Below are positions 36,174 to 44,696 of a stretch of DNA of 64,000 bases, in pieces; positions within the stretch are counted from its first letter, which is position 1; every line of letters starts with the position of its first letter. The position numbers and the translations under genes were made by a program. The DNA lies in assembly GCF_003967075.1 (NCBI RefSeq), contig NZ_AP018664.1, positions 3,323,501 through 3,387,500 of the forward strand, written 5' to 3'. The stretch is from Sphingobium amiense. GTDB taxonomy: Bacteria > Pseudomonadota > Alphaproteobacteria > Sphingomonadales > Sphingomonadaceae. The notes under the pieces are model-generated. The model did no database searches and was not told the origin of the DNA. It saw only the letters and a list, made by a program, of their open reading frames with translations.

Positions 36174-36578
36174 TCAGGCGGTCTCGTCGCGCGGCTTGAA
36201 GTCGAGGCTGGCGCTGTTCATGCAGTAGCGCAGGCCATTGACGCCCGGACCGTCGGGAAAAACATGGCCCAGATGCCCCTCGCATTTGGCGCAGCGCACC
36301 TCGGTGCGGATCATTCCATGGCTGCTGTCGCGGATTTCCTCCACCGCGTCGATGTCCACGGGAGCGGTGAAGCTGGGCCAGCCCGATCCGCTGTCATATT
36401 TTTCGTCCGCGTCGAACAGTTCCGCGCCGCAGCCCGCGCAATAATAGACGCCGTCCGCCTTATTCCCGTTATATTTGCCGGTGAAGGCGCGTTCCGTGCC
36501 CGCTTCGCGCAGCACATGATATTGTTCGGGAGAGAGGCGGTCGCGCCATTCGGCTTCGGAAAGGGTCATCTTGTCCAT
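36174..36578 (-). CDS. msrB: Peptide-methionine (R)-S-oxide reductase
   Basis: Reduces methionine-R-sulfoxide in proteins. From the ATG at 36578 ([11 protein letters not shown]) it is 134 aa. Two zinc-binding CxxC pairs are visible, CAGC and CAKC, and the catalytic cysteine is in [10 protein letters not shown] (C119). SGWPSFTAP is the substrate-binding segment. The ATG twelve codons upstream would add a non-homologous tail. It is on the same strand as holA and could share its transcript. Confidence 0.95.
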   Translation of the reverse strand: MDKMTLSEAEWRDRLSPEQYHVLREAGTERAFTGKYNGNKADGVYYCAGCGAELFDADEKYDSGSGWPSFTAPVDIDAVEEIRDSSHGMIRTEVRCAKCEGHLGHVFPDGPGVNGLRYCMNSASLDFKPRDETA

Positions 36579-36610
36579 GCGCGGCAATATGGTGCCGTGC
36601 GAAGGAACGA

Positions 36611-37639
36611 TCAAGCCCGCTCCCTCGCTGCCTGCCGGGCGATGGCGAGCAGTTCGTGCCGGACCATGAGGTCGCCCGCCCCGCGCCCGCCCCGGCTGGC
36701 GCGTTCGGCTTCCAGCAGGCGCTGGATCACTCGCGCGGCGCCCGGCGCGTCCCAGATGCGCACCTGCCGCGATACGGTGCCCTTCTCCTTCCAGAACACC
36801 GCCTTGCCTGCCGATTCGACCGCCGTCTCCAGCCGCCCGCTTTCGTCGAAATCGGCGCGGATATTGGCGATCAGCATCGCGCGGGTCAGCAGCGGCCGGA
36901 TCACCGACGCCATCGCCGCGCCGGTTTCGGTCAGGCGCAGCATTTCCTTGTGCATCGCCTTCATGTCGCCGCCGAGCACAGCGTTCACCAGCGGGCCGAT
37001 CTCCGTGTCCGGATTGTCGGCGGAGAGCGCGTCGAGCGCTTCTGCCGTCGCTTCGCGCGGGCGATCGGGCACGGCGTCGAGGTAGAGGATCAGCTTTTCG
37101 ACCTCGCCCGCCATCAGCGCGCGGTCGCCATTGGCAAGGTCCACGATGCGGCGCGCCAGTTCGGTAGACAGGCGCAGCCCCCCTTCCCGCGCGATGCCGA
37201 TGGCGATCTGCTCCGCTTCCCGCGCGTCGGGCTGGTAGGAGATGCAGGCCATCGCGCCCTTGTGGTCGAGCGCGAGCTTCAGCAGCTTCGACGTGGGCTT
37301 GAGCGCGCCGGTGACGGCGATAACCGGATTCCCCGCCGCTTCCGCCTCCAGCAGCGCGGCCAGCGCGGGGGCGGATTCGTCGCCCATGCTGCTGACCCGC
37401 ACCCAGCGTTTGTCGCCGAACATGGAAAAGGAGGCGGCCTCGTCGGCCAGCCGGGCAGGGTCGTCCTTCAGCGTTGCCCCGTCGAGATCGACGCGCTCGG
37501 CCTGCGGTCCCATGGCGCGCTCCAGCCTCTTGGCAATGGCGGCGCTGCCCGCTTCGTCAGGGCCGTAAAGCAAGAAGAAGCGGATGTCGGGCGGCGGGGC
37601 GTCGAGCGCGCGCTCGATCTGCCCGCGATTGGCTTTCAC
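36611..37639 (-). CDS. holA: DNA polymerase III delta subunit (clamp loader)
   Basis: Clamp-loader subunit that opens the beta sliding clamp. The 342-aa protein starts [13 protein letters not shown] and has [18 protein letters not shown], the degenerate nucleotide-fold region of delta (no functional Walker A), KTLVRVS-type [11 protein letters not shown], and [12 protein letters not shown]. The start overlaps the lptE stop by 4 bp. The order leuS-lptE-holA is widely conserved near alphaproteobacterial par loci. Confidence 0.93.
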   Translation of the reverse strand: MKANRGQIERALDAPPPDIRFFLLYGPDEAGSAAIAKRLERAMGPQAERVDLDGATLKDDPARLADEAASFSMFGDKRWVRVSSMGDESAPALAALLEAEAAGNPVIAVTGALKPTSKLLKLALDHKGAMACISYQPDAREAEQIAIGIAREGGLRLSTELARRIVDLANGDRALMAGEVEKLILYLDAVPDRPREATAEALDALSADNPDTEIGPLVNAVLGGDMKAMHKEMLRLTETGAAMASVIRPLLTRAMLIANIRADFDESGRLETAVESAGKAVFWKEKGTVSRQVRIWDAPGAARVIQRLLEAERASRGGRGAGDLMVRHELLAIARQAARERA

Positions 37640-38133
37640 TGCCCGGCTCGGCGCGAAAAAAGCGCGAGCCGGGTCACGATCTGGTCCGCCACCGTCTGAG
37701 ACAGGCGTTCGAGCGCCGTGTCCTCCGCTGCGATGGTCGCATATTCGCTGGAGGTCACGTCGATGCCCGCGTCCGACCCGGCGGTGTCGTCCAGCACCTG
37801 AGCGCCCGTCGCTTCGTCGATAAGCTGGTAGCGCGCGCGCAGCGTCCGCCGCTCGCGCGTGATGGCGGCGTCGGCGCGCAGGCCGAAGCCGCTGATGTCG
37901 TCGTCCAGCTTCACCACCAGCCGGTAGCGCGGGCCGCTGCCGCCCTGCATCGCCGCCAGCCGGTCGTGGAGCGCATTGCGCACCAGCCAGCCGCCCTTCC
38001 CCTGAATCGGCGCAACCTCGACATTGCCGAGCGCCTGCGCCACCGGACCCTGACCCCCGCCGCCATAGACCGGGCGAAGGCCGCAGGCGGTGAGGATCAT
38101 CGGCAGGACGAGCAGGGGAAGGATGCGCTTCAT
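37636..38133 (-). CDS. lptE: LPS-assembly lipoprotein LptE
   Basis: Outer-membrane lipoprotein that plugs and assembles the LptD LPS translocon. The 165-aa protein has a signal peptide with lipobox LILTAC (lipidated C17), then GLRPVYGG, the family's first conserved element, and the central RYRLVVKLDDDISGFGLR strand pair. It is located directly after leuS and overlaps holA, the standard arrangement. Confidence 0.92.
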   Translation of the reverse strand: MKRILPLLVLPMILTACGLRPVYGGGGQGPVAQALGNVEVAPIQGKGGWLVRNALHDRLAAMQGGSGPRYRLVVKLDDDISGFGLRADAAITRERRTLRARYQLIDEATGAQVLDDTAGSDAGIDVTSSEYATIAAEDTALERLSQTVADQIVTRLALFSRRAGQ

Positions 38134-38148
38134 GACGCCAGTCCTATA

Positions 38149-40692
38149 TCAAATGACCAGATTGACCAGACGGTCCGGCACGACGATCACTTTCTTCGGC
38201 GTCGCGCCATCGAGGATGCGCGCGACATTGGGTGCGGCCATCGCCAGCTTTTCAAGCTCTTCCTTCGCCGTTCCCTTGGGCACGGTGATGGTGTCGCGCA
38301 GCTTGCCCATCACCTGACAGGCGATGGTGACTTCATCCTCGACCAGCAGGGCGGGATCGACGGCGGGCCATGCTGCTTCGGCGATCAGCCCCTCGCCGCC
38401 CATCTCCGCCCAACCTTCCTCGGCCAGATGCGGCGTCATCGGCGCGACCAGCAAAGCGAGCGCGCGGATCGCGGCGGTGCGGCTGGCCGAAGGCTGCGCC
38501 TTTTCGATGGCGTTCACCAGTTCGTAGATCTTGGCGACGGCCTTGTTGAAGCCCAGCGCCTCGATGTCTTTCGCCACGCCGTCGATGGTCTGGTGCAGCT
38601 TGCGGTCGAGCGCCTTGTCCTGACCTTCCGCGCCCGCGTCGGCTTCCCCGAACAGCCGCCAGACGCGGTTGACGAAGCGCCAGCTCCCCTCGATGCCGCT
38701 TTCGGTCCACGGCAGGTCTCGCTCGGGCGGGCTGTCGGACAGCATGAACCAGCGCACCGCGTCCGCGCCATATTGGGCGATGATATCGTCGGGATCGACG
38801 ACATTCTTCTTGGACTTGGACATTTTCTCGACGCGGCCGACCGTGACCGGTGCGCCGCTTTCGATATGGGTGTAATCGTCGCCCGACTTCTTCACCTCGC
38901 CGGGTGACAGCCAGCTTCCGTCCCCGGCCCTGTAGGTCTCATGCGTCACCATGCCCTGCGTGAAGAGGCCCGTGAACGGCTCGGCAAAGCCCAGTTGCCC
39001 CATATGCCGGAGCGCGCGCGTCCAGAAACGCGCGTAGAGCAGGTGCAGGATCGCATGTTCCACGCCGCCGATATACTGCCCGACCGGCAGCCATTGCTCG
39101 ACCGTCGCCCGGTCGAACGGCCTGTCGTCCGGCTGGCTGGCGAAGCGGATGAAATACCAGCTCGAATCGGCGAAGGTGTCGAGCGTATCGGTCTCCCGCC
39201 GCGCGGGCTTGCCGCATTGCGGGCAGTCGACATGCTTCCAGGTCGGATGCCGGTCCAGCGGGTTGCCGGGAATGTCGAAGCTGACGTCCTCGGGCAGCAC
39301 CACCGGAAGCTGCGCCTTGGGCACCGGCACCACGCCGCAGTCCTCGCAATGGATGACCGGGATCGGCGTGCCCCAGTAACGCTGGCGCGACACGCCCCAG
39401 TCGCGCAGGCGAAACACGGTCTTGCCCTGCCCCCAGCCTTCGGATTCGGCTCGCGCGATGACGGCGGCCTTGGCTTCTTCCACGCTCATGCCGTCGAGGA
39501 AGCGGCTGTTCACCAGTTTGCCGGGGCCGGTATAGGCCTCGTCATGGATGGGCCTGTCCGCTTCACCCTCTGCGGCGACCACGCGTTCGGCGGGCAGCAT
39601 ATATTTGCGCGCGAAGTCGAGGTCGCGCTGGTCGTGCGCGGGTACGCCCATGACAGCGCCCGTGCCATAATCCATCAGCACGAAATTGGCGATGAAGACG
39701 GGCAACTGCCATTCGGGATCGAAGGGATGCGTGACCGAAAGCCCGGTGTCGAAGCCGAGCTTTTCCGCCGTTTCCAGTTCCGCCGCTGTGGTGCCGCCTT
39801 CCTTGCACTTTTCGACGAACGCGGCGGCGTCCGCATCGTTCGCCGCCACCGCCTGCGCCACCGGATGATCGGCCGCGATGGCAACGAAGCTCGCGCCGAA
39901 GATGGTGTCGGGGCGGGTTGAATAGACCTCGATCCCCGCGCCCGCGTCCAGTCCCTCCAGCGCCTCGCGCTCCGGGAACGGCGCGAAGTCGAAGCGGAAC
40001 TGAAGCCCGACCGACTTGCCGATCCAGTTTTCCTGCATGGTCCGCACCTTGTCGGGCCACTGGTCGAGCGATTTCAGCCCCTCCAGCAGGTCGTCGGCGA
40101 ACTGGGTGATCTTGAGGAACCACTGGGAAAGCTTGCGCTTTTCCACCAGCGCGCCGGAGCGCCAGCCGCGACCGTCGATCACCTGTTCGTTCGCCAGCAC
40201 GGTCATGTCGACCGGGTCCCAGTTGACCGCGCTCTCCTTGCGATAGACGAGGCCTGCTTCCAGCATGTCGAGGAACAGCGCCTGTTCGTGGCCGTAATAG
40301 TCCGGCTCGCAGGTCGCGAGTTCGCGGCTCCAGTCGATCGCGAAACCCAGTTTCTTCAACTGCGCGCGCATGTTGGTGATGTTGGACCGCGTCCATTCGC
40401 CGGGATGCACCTTCTTTTCCATCGCGGCGTTTTCCGCCGGCATCCCGAACGCGTCCCAGCCCATCGGGTGAAGCACTTCATGCCCCGTCATCCGGCGGAA
40501 TCGGGCCAGCACATCGCCCATCGAATAGTTGCGGACATGGCCGATATGGATGCGCCCGGACGGGTAGGGGAACATCTCCAGCACATAGGAGCGGGGCTTG
40601 GGCGACCCGTCGTCCGCCCGGAAGCTCTGCCGTTCGTCCCAGACCGCCTGCCAGCGGGCGTCCGCCTCCAGCGGGTTGAAGCGCCTCTGCAT
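38149..40692 (-). CDS. leuS: Leucyl-tRNA synthetase
   Basis: Class I aminoacyl-tRNA synthetase charging tRNA-Leu. The 847-aa length is typical. The HIGH motif is in [15 protein letters not shown] near residue 50, the KMSKS motif in [16 protein letters not shown], and the CP1 editing domain lies between with [13 protein letters not shown]. The C-terminal anticodon-binding region is complete. It is 15 bp upstream of lptE and 104 bp downstream of the DUF3576 gene. Confidence 0.97.
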   Translation of the reverse strand: MQRRFNPLEADARWQAVWDERQSFRADDGSPKPRSYVLEMFPYPSGRIHIGHVRNYSMGDVLARFRRMTGHEVLHPMGWDAFGMPAENAAMEKKVHPGEWTRSNITNMRAQLKKLGFAIDWSRELATCEPDYYGHEQALFLDMLEAGLVYRKESAVNWDPVDMTVLANEQVIDGRGWRSGALVEKRKLSQWFLKITQFADDLLEGLKSLDQWPDKVRTMQENWIGKSVGLQFRFDFAPFPEREALEGLDAGAGIEVYSTRPDTIFGASFVAIAADHPVAQAVAANDADAAAFVEKCKEGGTTAAELETAEKLGFDTGLSVTHPFDPEWQLPVFIANFVLMDYGTGAVMGVPAHDQRDLDFARKYMLPAERVVAAEGEADRPIHDEAYTGPGKLVNSRFLDGMSVEEAKAAVIARAESEGWGQGKTVFRLRDWGVSRQRYWGTPIPVIHCEDCGVVPVPKAQLPVVLPEDVSFDIPGNPLDRHPTWKHVDCPQCGKPARRETDTLDTFADSSWYFIRFASQPDDRPFDRATVEQWLPVGQYIGGVEHAILHLLYARFWTRALRHMGQLGFAEPFTGLFTQGMVTHETYRAGDGSWLSPGEVKKSGDDYTHIESGAPVTVGRVEKMSKSKKNVVDPDDIIAQYGADAVRWFMLSDSPPERDLPWTESGIEGSWRFVNRVWRLFGEADAGAEGQDKALDRKLHQTIDGVAKDIEALGFNKAVAKIYELVNAIEKAQPSASRTAAIRALALLVAPMTPHLAEEGWAEMGGEGLIAEAAWPAVDPALLVEDEVTIACQVMGKLRDTITVPKGTAKEELEKLAMAAPNVARILDGATPKKVIVVPDRLVNLVI

Positions 40693-40717
40693 GTATCGTC
40701 CTTGTCAAAATACGAAC

Positions 40718-40746
40718 GGGCCGGGCCTTGTCGCAAAGCCCGGCCC
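40718..40746 (-). terminator. Hairpin between the DUF3576 gene and leuS
   Basis: Perfect 9-bp stem GGGCCGGGC/GCCCGGCCC with an 11-base loop. On the minus strand it is followed after a few bases by TATTTTG, a weak U-run. It may partially terminate the DUF3576 transcript before leuS. Confidence 0.5.
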
Positions 40747-40796
40747 CGGATCATGTCGGTCGCGAAAAGCGCCTGCGCCTTCCGCCGGGGCGGGAA

Positions 40797-41246
40797 TCAG
40801 CCCGCGATGGCCGAGCGGCGCAGATCGCGCGCCTTGGTGAGGATGATTTCCTCCAGCTTCTGCGTCGTCGCCGCCTGAACCGGGGCGTCGATCCACTGGC
40901 CGTTCTGGTTCACCTGACGGCTGGCGGCCACGCGCACCGCGTCGGCGCGCAGATCCTGATCGAGGATCGACACGGTCAGCTTCATCCGTTCACCCGGCGA
41001 GTTGGGATTGGCATACCAGTCGGTGACGATGACGCCGCCGTTCGAATCGGTCTGCACCATCGGCATGAAGGACAGGGTGTCGAGCGCCGCGCGCCACAGA
41101 TAGGCGTTGACGCCGATCGTCGTCACCTTCGACGCGGCGAGATCCGCCTTCGGGCGATCCTTCGATCCGCCGCCGCACGCGCCAAGCGGCAGGAGCGCGG
41201 CCAGCAGCAGGCCGGTGGAAAGGGCATTGGAAGGGCGGCGGACCAT
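40797..41246 (-). CDS. DUF3576 family lipoprotein
   Basis: A 149-aa predicted lipoprotein. The signal sequence MVRRPSNALSTGLLLAALLPLGAC ends in the lipobox LGAC. The mature part carries the DUF3576 signature IGVNAYLWRAALDTLSFMP and DPNGG-like DSNGGVIVTDWYANP. The start at 41246 is chosen because upstream in-frame codons run through GC-rich intergenic DNA. DUF3576 beside leuS is a conserved alphaproteobacterial pairing; function unknown but probably envelope-related. Confidence 0.9.
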   Translation of the reverse strand: MVRRPSNALSTGLLLAALLPLGACGGGSKDRPKADLAASKVTTIGVNAYLWRAALDTLSFMPMVQTDSNGGVIVTDWYANPNSPGERMKLTVSILDQDLRADAVRVAASRQVNQNGQWIDAPVQAATTQKLEEIILTKARDLRRSAIAG

Positions 41247-41479
41247 CAGGCATGTCCTAGCTTGAAAAGACGAAAAACTGCCCGCTTCTATAGTGGGCGT
41301 GCGGGGAGGAGCAAGGGGGCGCAGCACGGGAGGCGCGACAGGGGCGCGCTGGCCACGCCGCGGGGTTGTGTGTTCCATGCAACAGCCTGACAAAAAAGGC
41401 GTTGGAGGCACTAGTCATTGGCGGCTTTGTGGGTGTAGTGCGTTATGAGATATGTGTGAGCGGGGACGGATTCGGTAAC

Positions 41480-42208
41480 ATGCGGCTGAAACGGGGACAT
41501 CTGGCAGGAACGGGAGCGGCAATCGCCGTGGCCGGATTCATGCTGTCTCCCGCATTCGGCGCGGCAACCGACCTTGTCCGCACACGCGGCGAAGCCGTTT
41601 CGCTCGGCGCGCTCGGCAGCATTTCCTCCTTCACGCCCACGATCCGCGATCCCCGCCTTGCCGCTGCTTATGCGCGCATCGCTGCGCGCGCGGGTAATGA
41701 CGGCTTTCGTTTCACGCCGACCAGCGGATCGCTGAGCGGGCAGCGCTCGATCACCGTGATGGTGCGCGCCAGCGAGGACCGGACCGTGAACCGGCCGCTG
41801 GCGCAACTGGACATCAAGCCTTTCGCCTTCAGCCTGAACGGCGGGGGCCATAACTGGCGCAAGTTCGCCCTGCCCGACAGCATGGGCCGCAAGGCGCTCG
41901 ATCCGGTGCCGGTCGAAACGCTGGCGAGCGCGAAGAATTTCGCGCTGGAAGACGGCAAGAAGGACCGTTTCAGCACCAAGGTGCTGCTGGAAACGCGGCG
42001 TGAGCCGGGCGCTGCCCCGACCGTTCGCAATCCGTCGGCGGACAAGGATTATTCGCTCGATCTGGCCAGCTCCTATTCGCTGACCCGCAATCTCAACGTG
42101 ACGGCGGGTGTGCGCTACAACAACAGCGTTGCGGGCCGCCTCGCGCCGATGACCGACGAGCGGCAGGACAGCCAGGCCGTCTATCTCGGCACCATCTTCA
42201 AATTCTGA
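41480..42208 (+). CDS. Exported hypothetical protein, candidate small outer-membrane barrel
   Basis: A 242-aa protein with a signal peptide (MRLKRGHLAGTGAAIAVAG to PAFGA). The C-terminal third reads as alternating beta strands (YSLDLASSYSLTRNLNV, TAGVRYNNSV, DSQAVYLGTIFKF) and ends in phenylalanine, the outer-membrane insertion signature. The middle has FTPTSGSLSGQRSITVMVRA. I do not recognise a named family. The ATG at 41480 is chosen because it begins the signal peptide; the open frame continues upstream. Divergent from the DUF3576 gene. Confidence 0.75.
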   Translation: MRLKRGHLAGTGAAIAVAGFMLSPAFGAATDLVRTRGEAVSLGALGSISSFTPTIRDPRLAAAYARIAARAGNDGFRFTPTSGSLSGQRSITVMVRASEDRTVNRPLAQLDIKPFAFSLNGGGHNWRKFALPDSMGRKALDPVPVETLASAKNFALEDGKKDRFSTKVLLETRREPGAAPTVRNPSADKDYSLDLASSYSLTRNLNVTAGVRYNNSVAGRLAPMTDERQDSQAVYLGTIFKF

Positions 42209-42218
42209 TAGCATGACC

Positions 42219-42242
42219 GCTCTCTCCTGACAGGGAGAGAGC
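42219..42242. terminator. Hairpin between convergent genes
   Basis: Perfect 9-bp inverted repeat GCTCTCTCC/GGAGAGAGC with a 6-base loop, between the outer-membrane candidate and the hydroxyacid dehydrogenase. No T-run follows on either side, so termination strength is uncertain. Confidence 0.45.
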
Positions 42243-42261
42243 GCCGTCATCGTCCCCGGCA

Positions 42262-43197
42262 TCAGGCCATTTCCGGCACGGGGGACGGCAGCTTCTGGCC
42301 CGCGAAATGCGCCGCCAGATTGCCCATCATGGTGTCCGCCATCTGCGCCACCGCTTCATGCGTGGCACCGCCCGTATGCGGCGTCAGCACCACATTGGGC
42401 ACATCGCGCCAGCGGCCCGGATCGGTGGGTTCCGGATCGAAGACATCGAGTGCCGCGCCGCCCAGCCTGCCCGCCCTGAGCGCCGCGATCAGTGCAGCTT
42501 CATCCACCAGTTGCCCGCGCGCGACATTGACCAAAAGCCCCTGCGGGCCGAGCGCATCGAGCACGGCGGCGTCGATGAAGCCGCGATTGCTCTCATCCGC
42601 CCGCGCCGCGATCACCATGACGTCGCTTTCCTTCGCCAGTGCGATCAGGCTGTCGGCGCGGGGCCAGACCAGCCCCGGTTTTTCGTGGGGCGCCCACCAG
42701 CGCACGGCCATCTTCATGGTCTGCGCCCGCTCCGCGACCGCGACGCCGATCGAACCCATGCCCACGATGCCGAGCCGCGCGCTGCGCATGGAATGCGTGC
42801 GCGTCTTCGCCTCGATCGTCCATTGGCCCGCGCGCAACTGGCGATCGCCTTCGACGATCCAGCGCCGGTACGCGATCATGAGGCCGATGGCATGGTCCGC
42901 CACATCCTCCGCATTGGCGCTGCCGCCATGCGCGACCATGATGCCGCGCTCCCTCGCAAGGGCGAGATCGACGCCATCATAGCCCACGGTGAAGCAGGCA
43001 ATGAGGCGCAGGGCGGGCATGCGGTCGAGCAGCGCCCGTTCAAGCGGAAATTCGCCCGCCCAGACGACCGCATCGACCCGCGCCAGCACGTCGTCATCGG
43101 GCTGTTCCCACAGCGCCATGACGTCATAGGCGGAGCGCAACAGCGGCACTATGGGGGCCAGCAAGGGCTGGCCCACCAGCACAACGGGTTTCGCCAT
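42262..43197 (-). CDS. D-isomer-specific 2-hydroxyacid dehydrogenase
   Basis: A 311-aa NAD(P)-dependent reductase of the glyoxylate/hydroxypyruvate reductase type. The Rossmann loop GMGSIGVAVAERAQ is near residue 147, the catalytic arginine lies in DESNRGFI, VNVARGQLVDEAAL follows, and the catalytic histidine is in LTPHTGGATHEA near the C terminus. Substrate specificity is not readable. It lies 4 bp after the PLP enzyme gene and is probably co-transcribed with it. Confidence 0.92.
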   Translation of the reverse strand: MAKPVVLVGQPLLAPIVPLLRSAYDVMALWEQPDDDVLARVDAVVWAGEFPLERALLDRMPALRLIACFTVGYDGVDLALARERGIMVAHGGSANAEDVADHAIGLMIAYRRWIVEGDRQLRAGQWTIEAKTRTHSMRSARLGIVGMGSIGVAVAERAQTMKMAVRWWAPHEKPGLVWPRADSLIALAKESDVMVIAARADESNRGFIDAAVLDALGPQGLLVNVARGQLVDEAALIAALRAGRLGGAALDVFDPEPTDPGRWRDVPNVVLTPHTGGATHEAVAQMADTMMGNLAAHFAGQKLPSPVPEMA

Positions 43198-43201
43198 CGC
43201 T

Positions 43202-44527
43202 TCAGCCCACCTGCCGCAATGCCTGCGCGAAGTCGGCGATCAGATCGTCGGCATCCTCGCATCCGATGGAAATCCGCACCATATTGTCGCCGATGGCGAG
43301 CGCTTTCTTGCGCTCGGCCGGAACCGACAGATGCGTCATGGCGGCCGGATGGCTCGCCAGCGTTTCGGTTCCGCCCAGACTGACCGCCAGCTTCGCGATC
43401 TTGAGGGCGTCGAGGAAGGCGAAGGCTTCCGCCTCGCCGCCCTTGAGGTAAAGCGAGAAGGTCGATCCCGCGCCGGTGCAATGGCGACGATAGATGTCCG
43501 CCTGCCGCTCCGTTTCCGGGAAGCCCAGATACACCACCTTCTCCACCTGAGGCTGGTCCTTGAGCCAGGCGCAGACCTTCGCCGCATTCTCCCCCGCGCG
43601 GCTCATCCGCAGCTCCAGCGTTTCGAGGCTGCGCAGCAGCATCCATGCGCTGTGCGGGTCGAGGATCGTGCCGATGGTATTCCGCATCAGCCGGATCGCA
43701 TTGATGAGCGCGTTGCTGCCGAGCACCCCGCCCGCCACCAGATCGCTGTGCCCGCCCGCATATTTGGTGAGGCTGTAGATGACGAGATCGGCGCCGTGCG
43801 CGAGCGGCCTGTGCCAAAGCGGCCCCAGAAAAGTGTTGTCGATGGCGATAGGCGGGACATGGGTATCGCCGTCGAACAGCGAGTCGCGCCGCGCAACAAC
43901 GGCCTCAAGATCAACGAGCACGTTGGTGGGATTGGCGGGGCTTTCCAGATAGATGAGCGCCACGCGCCCCAGTCCCCTGGCCTTTTCGATGACTGCGCCG
44001 ATGTCCTCTTCCGTCGCGCCGGCCGGAAAATCGAGCCACTGCACCCCGAACTTGCCGAGGATGCGGCCGATCAGCGATTCGGTCGCCGCATAGAGGGGAG
44101 CGGAATGGACGATCACGTCGCCCGGCTGCACCAGCGCCAGCAGGGTGGTGGCGATGGCGGACATGCCGCTGGAAAAGAGCAGCGCGTCCTCCGCCTCTTC
44201 CCAAACGGACAGGCGATCCTCGCAGATTTCCTGATTGGGACCGTTGAAGCGCGAATAGACCAGTCCTTCGGCACCGCCGGGACGGATGCCCGTAACGCCT
44301 TCGAAATGGCGCTTGCCCGCCGCCGCGCTCTCGAAAGCGAAAGTAGAGGTGAGGAAGATCGGCGGCTTGAGCGACCCTTCCGACAGCGTGGGATCATAGC
44401 CATGGCCCATCATCAGCGTCGCGGGCTTCAGCCTGCGGCCTTCGATTTCCATAATTGGAGCCTTGGGGCGGCGGCGGTTGTGGGTCGGCTCGACGCCGGT
44501 CAGATCGGCTTCGGTTTCGCCAGTCAT
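43202..44527 (-). CDS. Cystathionine gamma-synthase family PLP enzyme
   Basis: A 441-aa PLP enzyme of the Cys/Met metabolism family, acting on homoserine- or cysteine-derived substrates. Visible are YSRFNGPNQEICEDRLS, FSSGMSAIATTLLALVQPGD, PANPTNVLVDLEAV and the PLP-lysine motif YSLTKYAGGHSDLVAG. A 60-residue N-terminal extension (MTGETEADLTGVEP...) precedes the core. The start is supported by AGGAGA 6 bp upstream of the ATG at 44527. Whether it acts as a gamma-synthase, beta-lyase or gamma-lyase cannot be decided here. Confidence 0.9.
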   Translation of the reverse strand: MTGETEADLTGVEPTHNRRRPKAPIMEIEGRRLKPATLMMGHGYDPTLSEGSLKPPIFLTSTFAFESAAAGKRHFEGVTGIRPGGAEGLVYSRFNGPNQEICEDRLSVWEEAEDALLFSSGMSAIATTLLALVQPGDVIVHSAPLYAATESLIGRILGKFGVQWLDFPAGATEEDIGAVIEKARGLGRVALIYLESPANPTNVLVDLEAVVARRDSLFDGDTHVPPIAIDNTFLGPLWHRPLAHGADLVIYSLTKYAGGHSDLVAGGVLGSNALINAIRLMRNTIGTILDPHSAWMLLRSLETLELRMSRAGENAAKVCAWLKDQPQVEKVVYLGFPETERQADIYRRHCTGAGSTFSLYLKGGEAEAFAFLDALKIAKLAVSLGGTETLASHPAAMTHLSVPAERKKALAIGDNMVRISIGCEDADDLIADFAQALRQVG

Positions 44528-44696
44528 GTGATTCTCCTGCATCCGGGTTCGCGGCGTCTGATGCGCCGCTCCTATAGGCGGAGTGTAACGCAGGCGGCCG
44601 GATCGATGCCAGAGGGGTGAGACATAATATTTCGCCGGACGGCATCTATGTTGCACGACCGCCGATGATCTTTGCGCTGCCCTGCCCGCACCCTAC

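Noticed and set aside
36159..36176. CTGAAC/GTTCAG hairpin at the msrB stop as a terminator
   Set aside because: The stem is only 6 bp, includes the stop codon and has no T-run.
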